Notes: generated by a model from the sequence alone, not told the origin. DNA of 64,000 nucleotides from Nakamurella flava (GCF_005298075.1 NZ_SZZH01000001.1:1674001-1738000), one strand, 5' to 3'. Counted from the stretch's first letter, positions 1 through 9,754 are shown. Translations and numbers: made by a program.

Positions 1-46
1 CGAGCCACGGCCGGGGCCGGAGGTGATCCTGACCGTCGGGGAACGG

Positions 47-1198
47 TCAGGCCACGACCTCGGGCGTGTGGGGCTGGTCCATCAGGTATCCGAGCATCTG
101 CCCGGGCGGCAGGTGCCGATAGCAGACCTGGTAGACGCTCTCGGTGATCGGCATGTCGATGCGGTGCCGGAGCGCGAGGTCACGCACCGACCGGCAGGTC
201 ACCAGGCCCTCGGCGACCTGACCGTCGGACGCGGCCAACGCCGCTTCCAGACCCACGCCGGTCGCCAGCCGGTTGCCCAGCCGACGGTTGCGCGACAGCG
301 GGGACCAGCAGGTCGCCACCAGGTCGCCCAGACCGGCCAGACCGGCGAATGTCTCGGCCCGGGCGCCGAGTTCGATGCCCAGGCGGGTCATCTCGTGCAG
401 ACCGCGGGTGATCAGGGAGGCGGCCGTGTTGTACCCGAGCCCCAGTCCGTCGGCGATGCCGCAGGCCAGCGCGATGATGTTCTTCCCGGCTCCGGCGATC
501 TCGGCCCCGATGACGTCGGTGATCGTGTAGGGCTTGAAATACGAGGTGGCGCAAGCCATCTGGACGGCGACGGCGCGTTCGTGATCGACACAGGCGAGCA
601 CCGAGGCCGTCGGTCGGCCAAGGGCGATCTCCACCGCCAGGTTCGGCCCGGTGAGGACGACGATGCGGGCCGGGTCGATCTGGCCGACCCGCTCGACCAC
701 CTCGCTCATCCGCAGCCCGGTGCCGATCTCGACGCCCTTGGCCAGGGAGACGACCGGGACCCCGGCCGGCAGGGCGTCGCGGAACACCCGCAGGTTCTCC
801 CGGAGCGACTGGCTGGGCACCGCGAGCACCACCGCGTCGGCCCCGTCGAGGGCCTCGTCGAAGTCGGACGTGGCCGAGAGCGACGACGGCAGCACGACGT
901 TAGGCAGGTAGTCCGGATTGACGTGCTCGTCGGAGATCGCCGCGGCCAGGCTCTCCCGTCGGGCCCAGAGGGTGACGTCACGACCGGCATCGGCCAGCAC
1001 CTTGGCGAACGTCGTCCCCCACGACCCGGCCCCCAGCACCGCGACACGATGCACGGACCCGACTCCCGGCGCACCCGCCGTCGGTTCCGGCGGCGCGCCG
1101 GCCGCGGCGGCCGCGGCGACCCCGCCGGCCAGGGGCGAGGTGTCACCGGCCTCGGGGTCCCACCCCGGCTCGGTGACCGTGGGCTGCTCGGCCGTCAC
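47..1198 (-). CDS. gpsA: Glycerol-3-phosphate dehydrogenase [NAD(P)+]
   Basis: Reduces dihydroxyacetone phosphate to sn-glycerol-3-phosphate, the backbone of phospholipids, in the cytoplasm. The Rossmann glycine motif VAVLGAGSWGTT lies near residues 52-63, and the family signatures GPNLA and AGAGKNIIALACG follow. The catalytic lysine is expected in GAGKN. The GTG start at 1198 overlaps the plsC stop by four bases (GTGA) and gives 383 residues with an Ala/Pro-rich 48-residue lead. A second in-frame GTG at 1054, preceded by GGGAG at 8-base spacing, would give 335 residues, the usual GpsA length. I favour the longer form because the extension keeps coding-like third positions, but the start is unsettled. 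It is co-transcribed with the acyltransferase upstream, so glycerol-phosphate production and acylation are paired. Confidence 0.93.
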   Translation of the reverse strand: MTAEQPTVTEPGWDPEAGDTSPLAGGVAAAAAAGAPPEPTAGAPGVGSVHRVAVLGAGSWGTTFAKVLADAGRDVTLWARRESLAAAISDEHVNPDYLPNVVLPSSLSATSDFDEALDGADAVVLAVPSQSLRENLRVFRDALPAGVPVVSLAKGVEIGTGLRMSEVVERVGQIDPARIVVLTGPNLAVEIALGRPTASVLACVDHERAVAVQMACATSYFKPYTITDVIGAEIAGAGKNIIALACGIADGLGLGYNTAASLITRGLHEMTRLGIELGARAETFAGLAGLGDLVATCWSPLSRNRRLGNRLATGVGLEAALAASDGQVAEGLVTCRSVRDLALRHRIDMPITESVYQVCYRHLPPGQMLGYLMDQPHTPEVVA

Positions 1199-2007
1199 CG
1201 GGCCGCCCCGTCCTGACCCGCCGCCCCCGGCCGGCCGGAACCGTCGCCGGTCGAGGTCGCCGGGCGGGCCGCGCCCTTCTTCGGGTCGTACCAGGTCTTC
1301 GGGGCGGCCTCCCCCCGGACGTCGGCCAGCAGGTCGCGGACGGCGCCCATGATCAGCAGGGTGGCCTCCAGGGTGGTGCGCGCGTCCACCGGGCGGGACC
1401 GCAGCTCGCTCAGGTCGATGGGCGGACCGACCTTCACCTGGATGTCCTTGCGCGGCCACGGCCGGAACTTGCGGCCCTGCGCGTAGCTGTCGTAGACGGC
1501 GTGGGTGCCCCACTGGGCCAGCGGGATGACCGGGAAGTCGCCGGCCAGCGCGAGGGACGCCACCCCGGGGCGGGGCCGCATCGGCCAGCGATCCGGGTCC
1601 TTGGTGACCGTGCCGTCGGGGTAGATGAGCACGACCTGACCGGTGGCCAGGGCCTCGGTCGCGGCGGTCAGGCTGGCCTGACCGGCCCCGCGCGGCCCCC
1701 GTTCGACGGGAATCTGGGCGGTGCCCCGCAGGGCGTTGCCCAGCACGGGCACCTTCCACAGCGACGCCTTGGCCATGAACCGGGGGATGCGGCCGTGCTT
1801 TTTCATGATGACCGCGTCGTACAGCGGGTCGAGGTGCGAGATGTGGTTGGCCACCACGAGATAGCCGCCCGACCGGCGCAGATGCTCGCCACCGCTGACC
1901 CGTTCCCGCCCGAGCAGGAAAGCGGCCGGATACATGATCGTCTGGCAGAAGCCGATCCAGAGGCCGCCCCGCTCCGACGGACGGCCGGTCGACGATCTGC
2001 GCGCCAC
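1195..2007 (-). CDS. plsC: 1-acylglycerol-3-phosphate O-acyltransferase (PlsC family)
   Basis: Transfers an acyl chain from acyl-CoA or acyl-ACP to (lyso)phosphatidate at the membrane. The 270-residue protein has the acyltransferase motif NHISHLDP (HX4D form) near residue 54 and the motif-III-like YPDGTVTKDP near residue 150, where many relatives read EGTR. A PVIPLAQWG segment matches motif IV. The first hydrophobic stretch (about 16-34) could anchor it in the membrane. Its stop overlaps the start of gpsA by four bases, indicating one transcript for glycerophospholipid synthesis. I cannot tell acyl-donor or position specificity from the sequence. Start is the ATG at 2007. Confidence 0.9.
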   Translation of the reverse strand: MARRSSTGRPSERGGLWIGFCQTIMYPAAFLLGRERVSGGEHLRRSGGYLVVANHISHLDPLYDAVIMKKHGRIPRFMAKASLWKVPVLGNALRGTAQIPVERGPRGAGQASLTAATEALATGQVVLIYPDGTVTKDPDRWPMRPRPGVASLALAGDFPVIPLAQWGTHAVYDSYAQGRKFRPWPRKDIQVKVGPPIDLSELRSRPVDARTTLEATLLIMGAVRDLLADVRGEAAPKTWYDPKKGAARPATSTGDGSGRPGAAGQDGAAR

Positions 2008-2218
2008 GGTGGCTCCTTCGCGGTGGGACGGTGACCGCCGGCCGGCCGGGAGTTCCCGGGCCGGGGCGGTCGACGGGTTCGGGCCTGGTCAACCCTAGAG
2101 CAGGGCGCATTCCCCGTTCGGACGATGCCCCACCAGGTCCCACCCGACGGCGGCACCCCCAGGACCCGCCGGGGCACCCACCGTCGCCGGGACCGCCGCG
2201 AGGCGGGACAATGACGCG

Positions 2219-4471
2219 GTGACCTCCAGCGACACCGCTCCCACCCCGGCGAACGACCAGACGGCCGCCCCGGCGACCCCCGCGACCCCGGCGGCCGCCG
2301 CGAAACCGGCCCGGACCGGGGTGAAGCCGGAGGCCAAGGCCATCGAGCCGTTCCACACGAGCGCCGGCGACCGGGCGCTGGTCAGCGCCCCGGCCGTGGA
2401 GGAGATCGAGTCCGAACCGCTGCCCGCCGACCGGTTCTCCAACCGGGAGCTCAGCTGGCTGGACTTCAACGCCCGGGTGCTCGCCCTCGCCGAGGACGCC
2501 GGCCAACCGCTGCTGGAGCGGGCCAAGTTCCTGGCCATCTTCTCCTCGAACCTCGACGAGTTCTACATGGTCCGGGTGGCCGGCCTGAAGCGCCGCCAGG
2601 AGATGGGCCTGTCCGTCAAGAGCGCCGACGGGCTGACCCCGGCCGAACAGCTGACGCTGATCAGCGCCCGCACCCAGGAGCTGGTCGACCGCCAGGGGCG
2701 GTGCCTCGAGGACGAGGTGCTGCCCGCACTGGAGGCCGAGGGCATCCGCATCGTGCACTGGAAGACCATCGACAAGCCCGACCGCAAGCGGCTGTCGGAG
2801 TATTTCAGCGACCACATCTTCCCGGTGCTCACCCCACTCGCGGTCGACCCGGCCCACCCGTTCCCCTACATCTCCGGGCTGTCGCTGAACCTGGGCATCG
2901 TCGTCCGCGACCCGGTCACCAAGGAGGAGCGGTTCGCCCGGGTGAAGGTGCCCGACAACGTCGACCGGTTCGTCCGGGTCAAGCCGGGGGTCGACGACTA
3001 CCTGCCGCTCGAGGACCTCATCGCCGCCCACCTGGTCGAGCTGTTCCCCGGGATGGACGTCATCGAGCACCTGGTCTTCCGGGTCACCCGCAACGCCGAC
3101 CTCGACGTCGAGGAGGACCGCGACGAGGACCTGCTGCAGGCGCTGGAACGCGAGCTGGCCCGCCGCCGGTTCGGGCCGCCGGTCCGACTGGAGATTAACT
3201 CCACCGGCAGCAGTGAGGTCATCACCCAGCTGCTCGCCGAGCTGGACGTCGACCAGGGCGAACTGGTCGAGGTGGACGGCCTGCTCGACCTGTCGAGCCT
3301 CTGGCAGTTCTACGGCCTGAATCGCCCGTCCCTGAAGGACGCGCCGTTCGTCCCGGCCACCAACCCGGCCTTTGTCGAGGGCGAGACGCCCAAGAGCGTC
3401 TTCGCGACCCTGCGGGCCGGGGACGTCCTCGTGCACCACCCCTACGAATCCTTCGCCACCACGGTGCAGCGGTTCATCGAGCAGGCCGCCGCCGACCCCA
3501 AGGTGCTGGCGATCAAGCAGACCCTCTACCGCACCTCGGGTGACTCCCCCATCGTCGACGCCCTGATCTCCGCGGCCGCCGCGGGCAAGCAGGTCGTGGC
3601 GCTGGTCGAGATCAAGGCCCGGTTCGACGAGCGGGCCAACATCTCCTGGGCCAAGACGCTGGAACGGGCCGGGGTGCACGTCGTCTACGGTCTCGTCGGC
3701 CTCAAGACCCACTGCAAGACGGCCCTGGTCATCCGCCAGGAGGGGCGCACCCTGCGCCGCTACTGCCACATCGGCACGGGCAACTACAACCCGAAGACGG
3801 CCCGCATCTACGAGGACCTCGGTCTGCTCACCTGCGACGAGGACATCACCGCGGACCTCACGGACCTGTTCAACGTGCTGACCGGGTACTCGCGGCAGAC
3901 CGAGTACCGCAACCTGCTGGTCGCTCCGCACTCGATCCGCAGCGGGGTCATCGGCCGCATCGAGCGGGAGATCGAACACCAGCGGGCGGGCCGGCCGGGC
4001 CTGGTGCGGCTGAAGATGAACTCCATCGTCGACGAGCCGGTCATCGACGCCCTCTACCGGGCGTCGCGGGCCGGTGTGCAGGTCGACGTCACGGTCCGCG
4101 GGATCTGCGCACTCCGCGCGGGCGTGCCCGGGCTGAGCGAGAACATCACCGTCCGGTCCATCGTCGGCCGGTTCCTCGAGCACTCGCGGATCTTCCACTT
4201 CCGCAACGGCGGCGACGAGGAGTACTGGATCGGCAGCGCGGACATGATGCACCGCAACCTCGATCGCCGGGTGGAGGCGCTCGTCCAGGTCAAGGCACCG
4301 TCGGCGACGGCCCGGATGGCCGGCCTGTTCGATCTCTACGCCCGGCCCGACACCCGGTGCTGGCTGCTGGGTCCCGACGGCTGGGAACGCTCGCCCGGTG
4401 CGGAGTCGGGCCTGGCCCCGGTCGACATCCAGCACGAGCTGCTGCGCAGCGGCGCCGCGCGTTCGGAATGA
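2219..4471 (+). CDS. ppk1: Polyphosphate kinase 1
   Basis: Makes long-chain polyphosphate from ATP, and the reverse, through a phosphohistidine. The 750-residue protein begins with about 65 residues of Ala/Pro-rich disordered sequence. The conserved N-terminal domain follows ([16 protein letters not shown], about 73-88). The C-terminal phospholipase-D-like domains carry the expected autophosphorylated histidine in [10 protein letters not shown] (His517) and the second active-site histidine in LEHSRIFHF (His655). The start is GTG at 2219; upstream lies 211 bp shared with the divergent plsC-gpsA unit. Its stop overlaps the next start as ATGA, so the Nudix/phosphatase gene is translationally coupled, the same arrangement seen for ppk1 and mutT1 in mycobacteria. 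Confidence 0.96.
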   Translation: MTSSDTAPTPANDQTAAPATPATPAAAAKPARTGVKPEAKAIEPFHTSAGDRALVSAPAVEEIESEPLPADRFSNRELSWLDFNARVLALAEDAGQPLLERAKFLAIFSSNLDEFYMVRVAGLKRRQEMGLSVKSADGLTPAEQLTLISARTQELVDRQGRCLEDEVLPALEAEGIRIVHWKTIDKPDRKRLSEYFSDHIFPVLTPLAVDPAHPFPYISGLSLNLGIVVRDPVTKEERFARVKVPDNVDRFVRVKPGVDDYLPLEDLIAAHLVELFPGMDVIEHLVFRVTRNADLDVEEDRDEDLLQALERELARRRFGPPVRLEINSTGSSEVITQLLAELDVDQGELVEVDGLLDLSSLWQFYGLNRPSLKDAPFVPATNPAFVEGETPKSVFATLRAGDVLVHHPYESFATTVQRFIEQAAADPKVLAIKQTLYRTSGDSPIVDALISAAAAGKQVVALVEIKARFDERANISWAKTLERAGVHVVYGLVGLKTHCKTALVIRQEGRTLRRYCHIGTGNYNPKTARIYEDLGLLTCDEDITADLTDLFNVLTGYSRQTEYRNLLVAPHSIRSGVIGRIEREIEHQRAGRPGLVRLKMNSIVDEPVIDALYRASRAGVQVDVTVRGICALRAGVPGLSENITVRSIVGRFLEHSRIFHFRNGGDEEYWIGSADMMHRNLDRRVEALVQVKAPSATARMAGLFDLYARPDTRCWLLGPDGWERSPGAESGLAPVDIQHELLRSGAARSE

Positions 4472-5373
4472 CGCCGCCGCCCGACGGGGTCGTGCAGGCG
4501 GCGGGGACGGTGCTGTGGCGGCCGTCGCGCCGTCATGGCGTGCTGATCGCGCTCGTCCACCGTCCCCGCTACGACGACTGGTCGCTGCCCAAGGGCAAAG
4601 CCGAACCCGGTGAGCTGGCCCCGGTCACCGCCGCCCGGGAGACGGTCGAGGAAACGGGCTTCACGACGGCCATCGGCCGTTCGCTGACCACCGTCTCCTA
4701 CCGGACCTCGGCCGGCCCCAAGGTGGTGCAGTACTTCACGGGGCGGTGCCTGACCGGTGAGTTCACCCCCAACAAGGAGGTCGACCGCCTGGAGTGGCTG
4801 CCGCCGGCCAAGGCTCGCGACCTGATGACGTACGAATTCGACCGGGCGGTGCTCAACACGTTCGGTCTGGAGGACCCGGCGCTGCCGGGAGTGCTCCTCG
4901 TCCGGCACGCCCGCGCCGGCTCCCGGGACTCGTGGGACGGTCGGGACGCCGACCGGCCGTTGGACGGCAAGGGCCGGCGGCAGTCCGCCGCTCTGGTGCC
5001 CGTCCTGCGGGCGTTCTGCCCGACCGCCGTGCACACCGCTCCCCTGGAGCGCTGCTGGGCGACCGTCGATCCGACGGCTCGGGCGTTGTCCCTGCCGGTG
5101 ACCCCGCAACCCGCGCTGAGCGAGGAGGCCTACCGGGACGACCCGGCCGGGGCCCGCCGGGTGATCGTCGAACTGGCCACCAGCGCCGCACCGGGGAACA
5201 CCGTGGTGGCCTGCAGCCAGGGCGGGGTCATCCCCGGGGTCATCAAATCGTTGGCCGGGCGCTCCGGCGTGCCGATCGGTGCCGTGGGCACCCCGAAAGC
5301 CGCCTCCTGGTATCTGTGCTTCGAGGGGCGCCGGCTGATCCAGGCGGACGCCTACCCCGCCCCCTCGGTCTGA
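4468..5373 (+). CDS. mutT1: Nudix hydrolase fused to histidine phosphatase (MutT1-like)
   Basis: Two-domain protein of 301 residues. Residues 8-135 form a Nudix domain with a complete Nudix box at 43-65 (GX5EX7REUXEEXGU; REX2EEXG visible as RETVEETG). Residues 140-300 form a histidine-phosphatase domain starting with LVRHARAG, with the phosphoacceptor His147. Mycobacterial MutT1 with this architecture hydrolyses diadenosine polyphosphates and 8-oxo-GTP/8-oxo-dGTP, using the second domain to finish the reaction. The start ATG at 4468 overlaps the ppk1 stop (ATGA). Coupling to polyphosphate kinase fits a role in nucleotide and phosphate housekeeping. The exact substrate is inferred from the family. 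Confidence 0.9.
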   Translation: MTPPPDGVVQAAGTVLWRPSRRHGVLIALVHRPRYDDWSLPKGKAEPGELAPVTAARETVEETGFTTAIGRSLTTVSYRTSAGPKVVQYFTGRCLTGEFTPNKEVDRLEWLPPAKARDLMTYEFDRAVLNTFGLEDPALPGVLLVRHARAGSRDSWDGRDADRPLDGKGRRQSAALVPVLRAFCPTAVHTAPLERCWATVDPTARALSLPVTPQPALSEEAYRDDPAGARRVIVELATSAAPGNTVVACSQGGVIPGVIKSLAGRSGVPIGAVGTPKAASWYLCFEGRRLIQADAYPAPSV

Positions 5374-5391
5374 ATCGGCCACCGCGCCGAC

Positions 5392-5430
5392 GCTGCGCGA
5401 CCCCCGGGATGACCCGGTGGGTCGCGCAGC
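5392..5430. terminator. Convergent terminator hairpin, mutT1/hupB
   Basis: A 12-bp perfect stem (GCTGCGCGACCC at 5392-5403 with its complement at 5419-5430) continues into an inner CCGGG/CCCGG stem and a four-base loop. It lies between two converging genes and can serve both strands. There is no T-run. Confidence 0.75.
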
Positions 5431-5451
5431 GACGCGGAAGGGGCCGCCCGA

Positions 5452-6171
5452 CTACTTGGCGGCGGCGGCCCGGGTCCGCCGGGCGGCCGGCTTGGCGGCC
5501 GTGGTGGACGGGGCCGCCGTCTTGGTGGCGCGCGGCGCCTTGGCCGCAGCGGCGCCGTTGGACGCCGCCGCGGTCGCCTTGGTCGCCCGGGTGCGGGTCG
5601 TGGTCGGCGCGGCCGGCGCCGCGTCCGCGGTCGCCTTGGTCGCCCGGGCCCGCGTCGTCTTCGGAGCAGCGGCCGCAGCGGTGCTCGTCTTGGCCGCAGC
5701 GGTACCGGACGCCGCCCGGGAACGCGTGGTGGTCTTGGCCGGAGCGGCTGCCTTGGTGGCCGTGGTCTTCGCGGCCGGGGTGGTCTTGGTGGCCCGGGCG
5801 GCCTTGGCCTCGGCCGCGGCTTCCGCGGCGGCCTTCGCGGCCGCGGCGGCGGCCCGCGCGCTCAGCGGCTGACCGGTCGCCTTCGGCAGCTTGACGGTGC
5901 CGGAGATGATGTCCTTGAAGTACTTTCCGGGCCGGAACGCCGGCACGGTGGTCTTCTTGACCTTCACCGACTCGCCGGTGCGCGGGTTGCGCGCGGTGCG
6001 AGCGGCGCGGGCGCGCTTCTCGAACACGCCGAATCCGGAGATCGACACGCTCTTGCCTCGCTGCACCTCTCGCTGGACGAGGTCGATGAAGCCTTCGACC
6101 GCCACCTGAGCGGTCTTCTTGTCGCCGTCCAACCGCTCAGCGAGCTGGTTGATCAGGTCGGTCTTGTTCAC
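5452..6171 (-). CDS. hupB: DNA-binding protein HU with long Lys/Ala-rich tail
   Basis: Nucleoid-associated protein of 239 residues. Residues 1-90 are a typical HU/IHF fold (VNKTDLINQLAERL at the start; the DNA-binding arm contains TARNPRTGE and VPAFRPGK). The last ~145 residues are a low-complexity tail of Ala, Lys, Thr and Arg with many KTT, RTR and ATKA units, like the histone-H1-like tail of mycobacterial HupB. The tail should bind DNA non-specifically and is a target for lysine modification in relatives. The GTG start at 6171 is chosen because a strong Shine-Dalgarno (GGGAGGGG, four-base spacing) sits directly before it; an upstream ATG at 6225 lacks conservation. It is monocistronic and bounded by hairpins on both sides. 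Confidence 0.96.
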   Translation of the reverse strand: MNKTDLINQLAERLDGDKKTAQVAVEGFIDLVQREVQRGKSVSISGFGVFEKRARAARTARNPRTGESVKVKKTTVPAFRPGKYFKDIISGTVKLPKATGQPLSARAAAAAAKAAAEAAAEAKAARATKTTPAAKTTATKAAAPAKTTTRSRAASGTAAAKTSTAAAAAPKTTRARATKATADAAPAAPTTTRTRATKATAAASNGAAAAKAPRATKTAAPSTTAAKPAARRTRAAAAK

Positions 6172-6386
6172 GGTGCCCCTCCCGGCGTCGCGCGGCCCGC
6201 GGCAGTGCTGGGGCCGATGGCGCACACGCTAAACCCGCAACCGGCCGCAGCGCCAGCGTGGCGCGCACAGAACCGACTGTCGGGTAACGCTTCTCGTCGC
6301 CCCCGTCACCGGATCGGGGAGTGCCTGCCGGAGCTCCGAACGGCCCGGGCGAGCCGGACGGAGGGGCCAGATCCGTTGTCAGATAA

Positions 6387-6452
6387 CGGTTCTCGGTGAG
6401 CTAAATCGGTCCCGACGGCCATTTGTTGGTGGCCGCCGGGACCCGAGAACCG
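6387..6452 (-). terminator. Nested hairpin downstream of leuD
   Basis: The core is a 14-bp stem with one A/C mismatch (6408-6421 with 6430-6443) and an 8-base loop. A second, outer pair CGGTTCTCGG (6387-6396) with CCGAGAACCG (6443-6452) surrounds it, sharing one base with the core. The leuD stop is just beyond at 6454, so on the minus strand this is the expected terminator; GATTTAG follows the core stem. The remainder of the 282-bp gap to hupB (6172-6453) holds no gene that I can support. Confidence 0.7.
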
Positions 6453-6453
6453 G

Positions 6454-7041
6454 TCAGCGCGTGGTGGGGGTGAAGGCCGGGCGAGCGGCCTCGAAACGCT
6501 CGATCTCGTCGGCATGTCGCAGGGTCAGGGAGATGTCGTCCCAGCCCTCGAGCAGCCGCCACCGGGTGTAGGGGTCGATCGAGAACGGCACGGTCAGCGC
6601 CTTGCCCGACACCGTCTGCTTGACCAGGTCGACGGTCAGCTCGGTGCCCGGCTCGTTCTCCAGGAGCTTCCAGATGAGCTCGACGTCATCCTGGGCGACC
6701 TCTGCCGCCAGCAGGCCGCCCTTCCCGGAATTGCCCCGGAAGATGTCGGCGAAGCGGGACGAGATGACGACGCGGAAGCCGTAGTTCATCAGGGCCCAGA
6801 CCGCGTGCTCCCGCGAGGATCCGGTGCCGAAGTCGGGTCCGGCCACGAGCACCGAGCCCGACGAGAACGCCGGCTGGTTCAGGACGAAGGTCGGGTCGTT
6901 GCGCCAAGCGGCGAACAGGCCGTCCTCGAAGCCGGACCGGGTGATCCGCTTGAGGTAGACGGCCGGGATGATCTGGTCGGTGTCGACGTTGCTGCGGCGC
7001 AACGGGACTCCGACGCCGGTGTGCGTGGTGAAGGCTTCCAT
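6454..7041 (-). CDS. leuD: 3-isopropylmalate dehydratase small subunit
   Basis: Small subunit of isopropylmalate isomerase, second step of leucine synthesis. The 195-residue sequence has the swivel-domain signatures [14 protein letters not shown] near residue 18 and [17 protein letters not shown] near residue 68. That serine/arginine loop contributes to substrate binding when the subunit docks on LeuC. A GGAG at seven-base spacing supports the ATG at 7041. It lies 118 bp downstream of leuC on the same strand and ends at a strong hairpin, so leuCD form one unit. Length is normal for the family. Confidence 0.96.
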   Translation of the reverse strand: MEAFTTHTGVGVPLRRSNVDTDQIIPAVYLKRITRSGFEDGLFAAWRNDPTFVLNQPAFSSGSVLVAGPDFGTGSSREHAVWALMNYGFRVVISSRFADIFRGNSGKGGLLAAEVAQDDVELIWKLLENEPGTELTVDLVKQTVSGKALTVPFSIDPYTRWRLLEGWDDISLTLRHADEIERFEAARPAFTPTTR

Positions 7042-7159
7042 CGGGATTCTCCGGGAGGTGGGGCCGCCCCGCGTCGTACGACGGGCGGGGCGGGAGGACT
7101 GGCGGGTGCGGGCGGTTCTTCGGGAACCACCCGCCCGCGGGGACGAAGGGCCGGGTGGA

Positions 7160-8623
7160 TCAGGAAGCGCCGACGAGGTCGCCGGCGGGCTCCAGATCGG
7201 CCGGGGAGGAAAGGGTTCCGCGCACCGCGGTGGCCGCGGCCACCAGTGGGGACACCAGATGGGTCCGTCCGCCCTTGCCCTGCCGGCCCTCGAAGTTGCG
7301 GTTCGAGGTGGATGCGCTGCGCTCCCCCGGAGCCAGCTGGTCGGGATTCATCCCCAGACACATCGAGCAGCCCGCCATCCGCCACTCGGCCCCGAAATCG
7401 GTGAAGACCCGATCCAGCCCCTCGGCCTCGGCCTGCGCCTTGACCCGCATCGAGCCGGGAACCACCATCATGCGGACGTTCTCGGCGACCCGCCGGCCAC
7501 GGATGACGTCCGCCGCCGCGCGCAGGTCCTCGATGCGCCCGTTCGTGCAGGAACCGAGAAAGACGGTGTCGACCCGGATCTCCCGCAGCGGCGTGTTCGC
7601 CTCCAGGCCCATGTACTCCAGCGCGCGCGAGGCGGCCAGCTTCTCGTTCTCGTCGGTGATGTCGGCCGGATCCGGCACCCGGTCCCCGAGCGGCACACCC
7701 TGTCCCGGGTTCGTGCCCCAGGTGACGAACGGAGTGAGCTCGTCGGCGTTCAGGACGACCTCGGCGTCGAAGACGGCGTCCTCGTCGGTGACGAGGGTCT
7801 TCCAATACTCGACGGCGGCGTCCCAGTCCGCCCCCTTCGGAGCGTGTTCCCGGCCCTGCACGTAGGCGAAGGTCGTCTCGTCCGGCGCGATCATGCCGGC
7901 CCGGGCACCCGCCTCGATCGACATGTTGCAGATGGTCATCCGGCCTTCCATCGACAGCGCCCGGATGGCCTCGCCGCGGTACTCGAGCACGTAGCCCTGG
8001 CCGCCGCCGGTGCCGATCTTGGCGATGACGGCCAGGATGATGTCCTTGCTCGTCACCCCGGGGGCCAGCTCACCCTCGACGGTGATGGCCATCGTCTTGA
8101 ACGGCTTGAGCGGCAGCGTCTGGGTGGCCATGACGTGCTCGACCTCGCTGGTGCCGATGCCGAAGGCCAGGGCACCGAACGCACCGTGCGTGGAGGTGTG
8201 GGAGTCGCCGCAGACGATCGTCATGCCCGGCTGGGTGAGCCCGGTCTGCGGGCCGACGACGTGCACGATGCCCTGCTCCCGGTCGCCCATGGGGAACAGC
8301 CGGACGCCGAACTCCTCGCAATTCTTGCGCAGGGTCTCCACCTGCAGCCGGGAGACCGGATCGGCGATGAACAGGTTGGTCGAACGGCCGCTCGGGCCGC
8401 CGGCACCGGACTCGGGGAACAGGGTGGGGACGTTGTGGTCCTCGGTCGCCACGGTCAGGTCCGGGCGGCGGATCTGGCGGCCGGCCAAGCGCAGGCCGTC
8501 GAAAGCCTGCGGGCTGGTCACCTCGTGGACGAGGTGCAGATCGATGTAGAGCAGGTCCGGTTCGTTCTCGGCCGAGTGCACGACGTGTGCCTCCCAGACC
8601 TTCTCGGCCAGTGTCTTGCCCAT
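7160..8623 (-). CDS. leuC: 3-isopropylmalate dehydratase large subunit
   Basis: Aconitase-family subunit carrying the 4Fe-4S cluster that isomerises 2- to 3-isopropylmalate. The 487-residue sequence starts [15 protein letters not shown], the usual LeuC N-terminus, and contains the cluster cysteines in [13 protein letters not shown] and [11 protein letters not shown]. The substrate loop [12 protein letters not shown] is present. The ATG at 8623 has an excellent AGGAGGT at seven-base spacing, which decides it over an upstream in-frame ATG that would add about 60 unconserved residues. The divergent NdgR-type regulator shares the 204-bp upstream region, an arrangement known in Streptomyces where NdgR controls leuCD. 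Confidence 0.97.
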   Translation of the reverse strand: MGKTLAEKVWEAHVVHSAENEPDLLYIDLHLVHEVTSPQAFDGLRLAGRQIRRPDLTVATEDHNVPTLFPESGAGGPSGRSTNLFIADPVSRLQVETLRKNCEEFGVRLFPMGDREQGIVHVVGPQTGLTQPGMTIVCGDSHTSTHGAFGALAFGIGTSEVEHVMATQTLPLKPFKTMAITVEGELAPGVTSKDIILAVIAKIGTGGGQGYVLEYRGEAIRALSMEGRMTICNMSIEAGARAGMIAPDETTFAYVQGREHAPKGADWDAAVEYWKTLVTDEDAVFDAEVVLNADELTPFVTWGTNPGQGVPLGDRVPDPADITDENEKLAASRALEYMGLEANTPLREIRVDTVFLGSCTNGRIEDLRAAADVIRGRRVAENVRMMVVPGSMRVKAQAEAEGLDRVFTDFGAEWRMAGCSMCLGMNPDQLAPGERSASTSNRNFEGRQGKGGRTHLVSPLVAAATAVRGTLSSPADLEPAGDLVGAS

Positions 8624-8791
8624 GTGCCGGACCTCCTGCTGCGTCGCTGCGAGGTGTTGTCGCCTCGGTGCCGTCCCGTCGTGAGGGCCACCACGGGTCG
8701 CGATGCCGGCGGGCCGTATCGGCGGACGGCGGGCCGGCGGACGATCCCCGCCCTGCGAAGGGCCCGTCGCCGACCCGGGATGGGTCTGGAC

Positions 8792-8827
8792 TGGCAGTCT
8801 CAGCATTCGGGAATCTAGTATCGCTGT
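8792..8827 (+). promoter_or_regulatory. Probable leaderless promoter of the IclR-type gene
   Basis: A TGGCAG (-35-like, 8792-8797), an 18-base spacer and TAGTAT (-10, 8816-8821) are followed by exactly six bases and then the ATG. Transcription should begin at or next to the start codon, and there is no Shine-Dalgarno. The same 204-bp region must contain the leuCD promoter on the other strand and is the likely regulator-binding site; I could not assign an operator. Confidence 0.6.
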
Positions 8828-9529
8828 ATGGGACAGCTTAGCGGCATCGGCGTGCTCGACAAAGCGGTCGAGGTGCTCCGGGCGACCAGCACCACACCGC
8901 TGGGTCTGGCCGACCTCTGCACGACCACCGGGCTGCCCCGGGCGACCGCCCACCGCCTCGCCGTGGGTCTGGAGACCCACGGCCTGCTGGCGCGGGACTC
9001 GGCCGGCCGCTGGTGCCCCGGCCCGTACCTCGCCACCCTGGCGGCCAAGGCCCCGGACCCGCTCGTCGAGGCCTCCGGCGAGGTCCTTCCCCGGCTGCGC
9101 GACCGTACGGGCGAGAGCGTCCAGCTGTACCGGCCGGACGGCCGTCAGCGCGTCTGCATCGCCGTCGCCGAACCGGTGTCCGGCCTGCGCGACACCGTCC
9201 CGTTGGGGGCGCGGCTGCCGATGACCGCCGGCTCCGGGGCCAAGGTGCTCGCCGCCTGGGCCGAACCTGCCCTGATGCGGGCCCTGCTCAGCGATGCGGA
9301 GTTCACCGAACGATCACTGGCCGAGGTCCGCCGACGGGGGTGGGCCCAGTCGGTGGCCGAGCGGGAGGCCGGCGTCGCCTCGGTGTCGGCGCCGGTCCGG
9401 GACCGGCGGGGAGCCGTCATCGCCGCCGTCTCGGTGTCCGGACCCGTCGAGCGCATCGGACGCCGCCCGGGTGCCCGCTGGGCGGGCGATCTCATCGAGG
9501 CGGCCGAGGCGCTGACCCACCGGTTGTGA
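8828..9529 (+). CDS. ndgR: IclR-family transcriptional regulator (NdgR-like)
   Basis: Transcription factor of 233 residues. The N-terminal winged helix-turn-helix covers about 5-65 ([20 protein letters not shown] as recognition region). The C-terminal IclR effector domain covers about 80-233 and includes [19 protein letters not shown]. It is transcribed divergently from leuCD, the position held by NdgR in Streptomyces and by LtbR in Corynebacterium, which control leucine-biosynthesis genes and respond to amino acids. I infer the same role here. The small N-terminal lead before the HTH and the promoter geometry favour ATG 8828 with a leaderless transcript. Confidence 0.85.
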   Translation: MGQLSGIGVLDKAVEVLRATSTTPLGLADLCTTTGLPRATAHRLAVGLETHGLLARDSAGRWCPGPYLATLAAKAPDPLVEASGEVLPRLRDRTGESVQLYRPDGRQRVCIAVAEPVSGLRDTVPLGARLPMTAGSGAKVLAAWAEPALMRALLSDAEFTERSLAEVRRRGWAQSVAEREAGVASVSAPVRDRRGAVIAAVSVSGPVERIGRRPGARWAGDLIEAAEALTHRL

Positions 9530-9640
9530 GGTCTGCCCGCCAGCCGGCAACGGCAGCCCCCAGTGATGAGCAACGCGCGTGTGCGGGGGACGATGTCGGG
9601 GCATGACGAAGTCCGGAAAGGACCAGGTGGGGATACAACA

Positions 9641-9675
9641 CAGCGCCCCATTCCCGAGCTGGGAATGGGGCGCTG
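9641..9675. terminator. Terminator after tRNA-Glu / iclR
   Basis: A perfect 15-bp stem (CAGCGCCCCATTCCC at 9641-9655, complement at 9661-9675) with a five-base loop. It lies four bases past the tRNA-Glu CCA end on the minus strand and also downstream of the plus-strand regulator gene, so it can stop both transcripts. Confidence 0.85.
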
Positions 9676-9678
9676 CCG

Positions 9679-9754
9679 TGGTAGCCCCGAAGGGATTCGA
9701 ACCCTCGCTACCGCCGTGAGAGGGCGGCGTCCTAGGCCGCTAGACGACGGGGCC
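9679..9754 (-). tRNA. tRNA-Glu (anticodon CTC)
   Basis: Folds as a complete cloverleaf on the minus strand. The 7-bp acceptor starts GGCCCCG and closes with a G-U pair at position 1-72, the D arm contains CTAGCGGCC, and the anticodon loop is CCTCTCA giving CTC. The T arm is GAGGGTTCGAATCCCTT-like. The discriminator is A and CCA is encoded (9679-9681). It is about 120 bases downstream of tRNA-Gln on the same strand. Confidence 0.97.

Noticed and set aside
1-46. Possible gene fragment at the left edge
   Set aside because: 46 bases downstream of the gpsA stop; too short to assign.
2211-2222. ATG-ACG-CGG-TGA mini-frame overlapping the ppk1 start
   Set aside because: Three codons only; no structure or conservation evidence that it regulates ppk1.
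1210-4435. Very long minus-strand open frame continuing upstream of gpsA, antisense to ppk1
   Set aside because: It is the GC-rich mirror of ppk1 and plsC; the protein is Arg/Gly/Val-rich without any domain, while ppk1 on the other strand is complete.
5417-5872. Ala/Val-rich plus-strand frame opposite the hupB tail
   Set aside because: Complement of the Ala/Lys repeat tail; hydrophobicity is an artefact of the repeat codons.
8624-8806. Possible leuC leader peptide beginning [11 protein letters not shown]
   Set aside because: It is in frame with leuC and continues without a stop, has only two leucines, and no terminator follows; not an attenuator.
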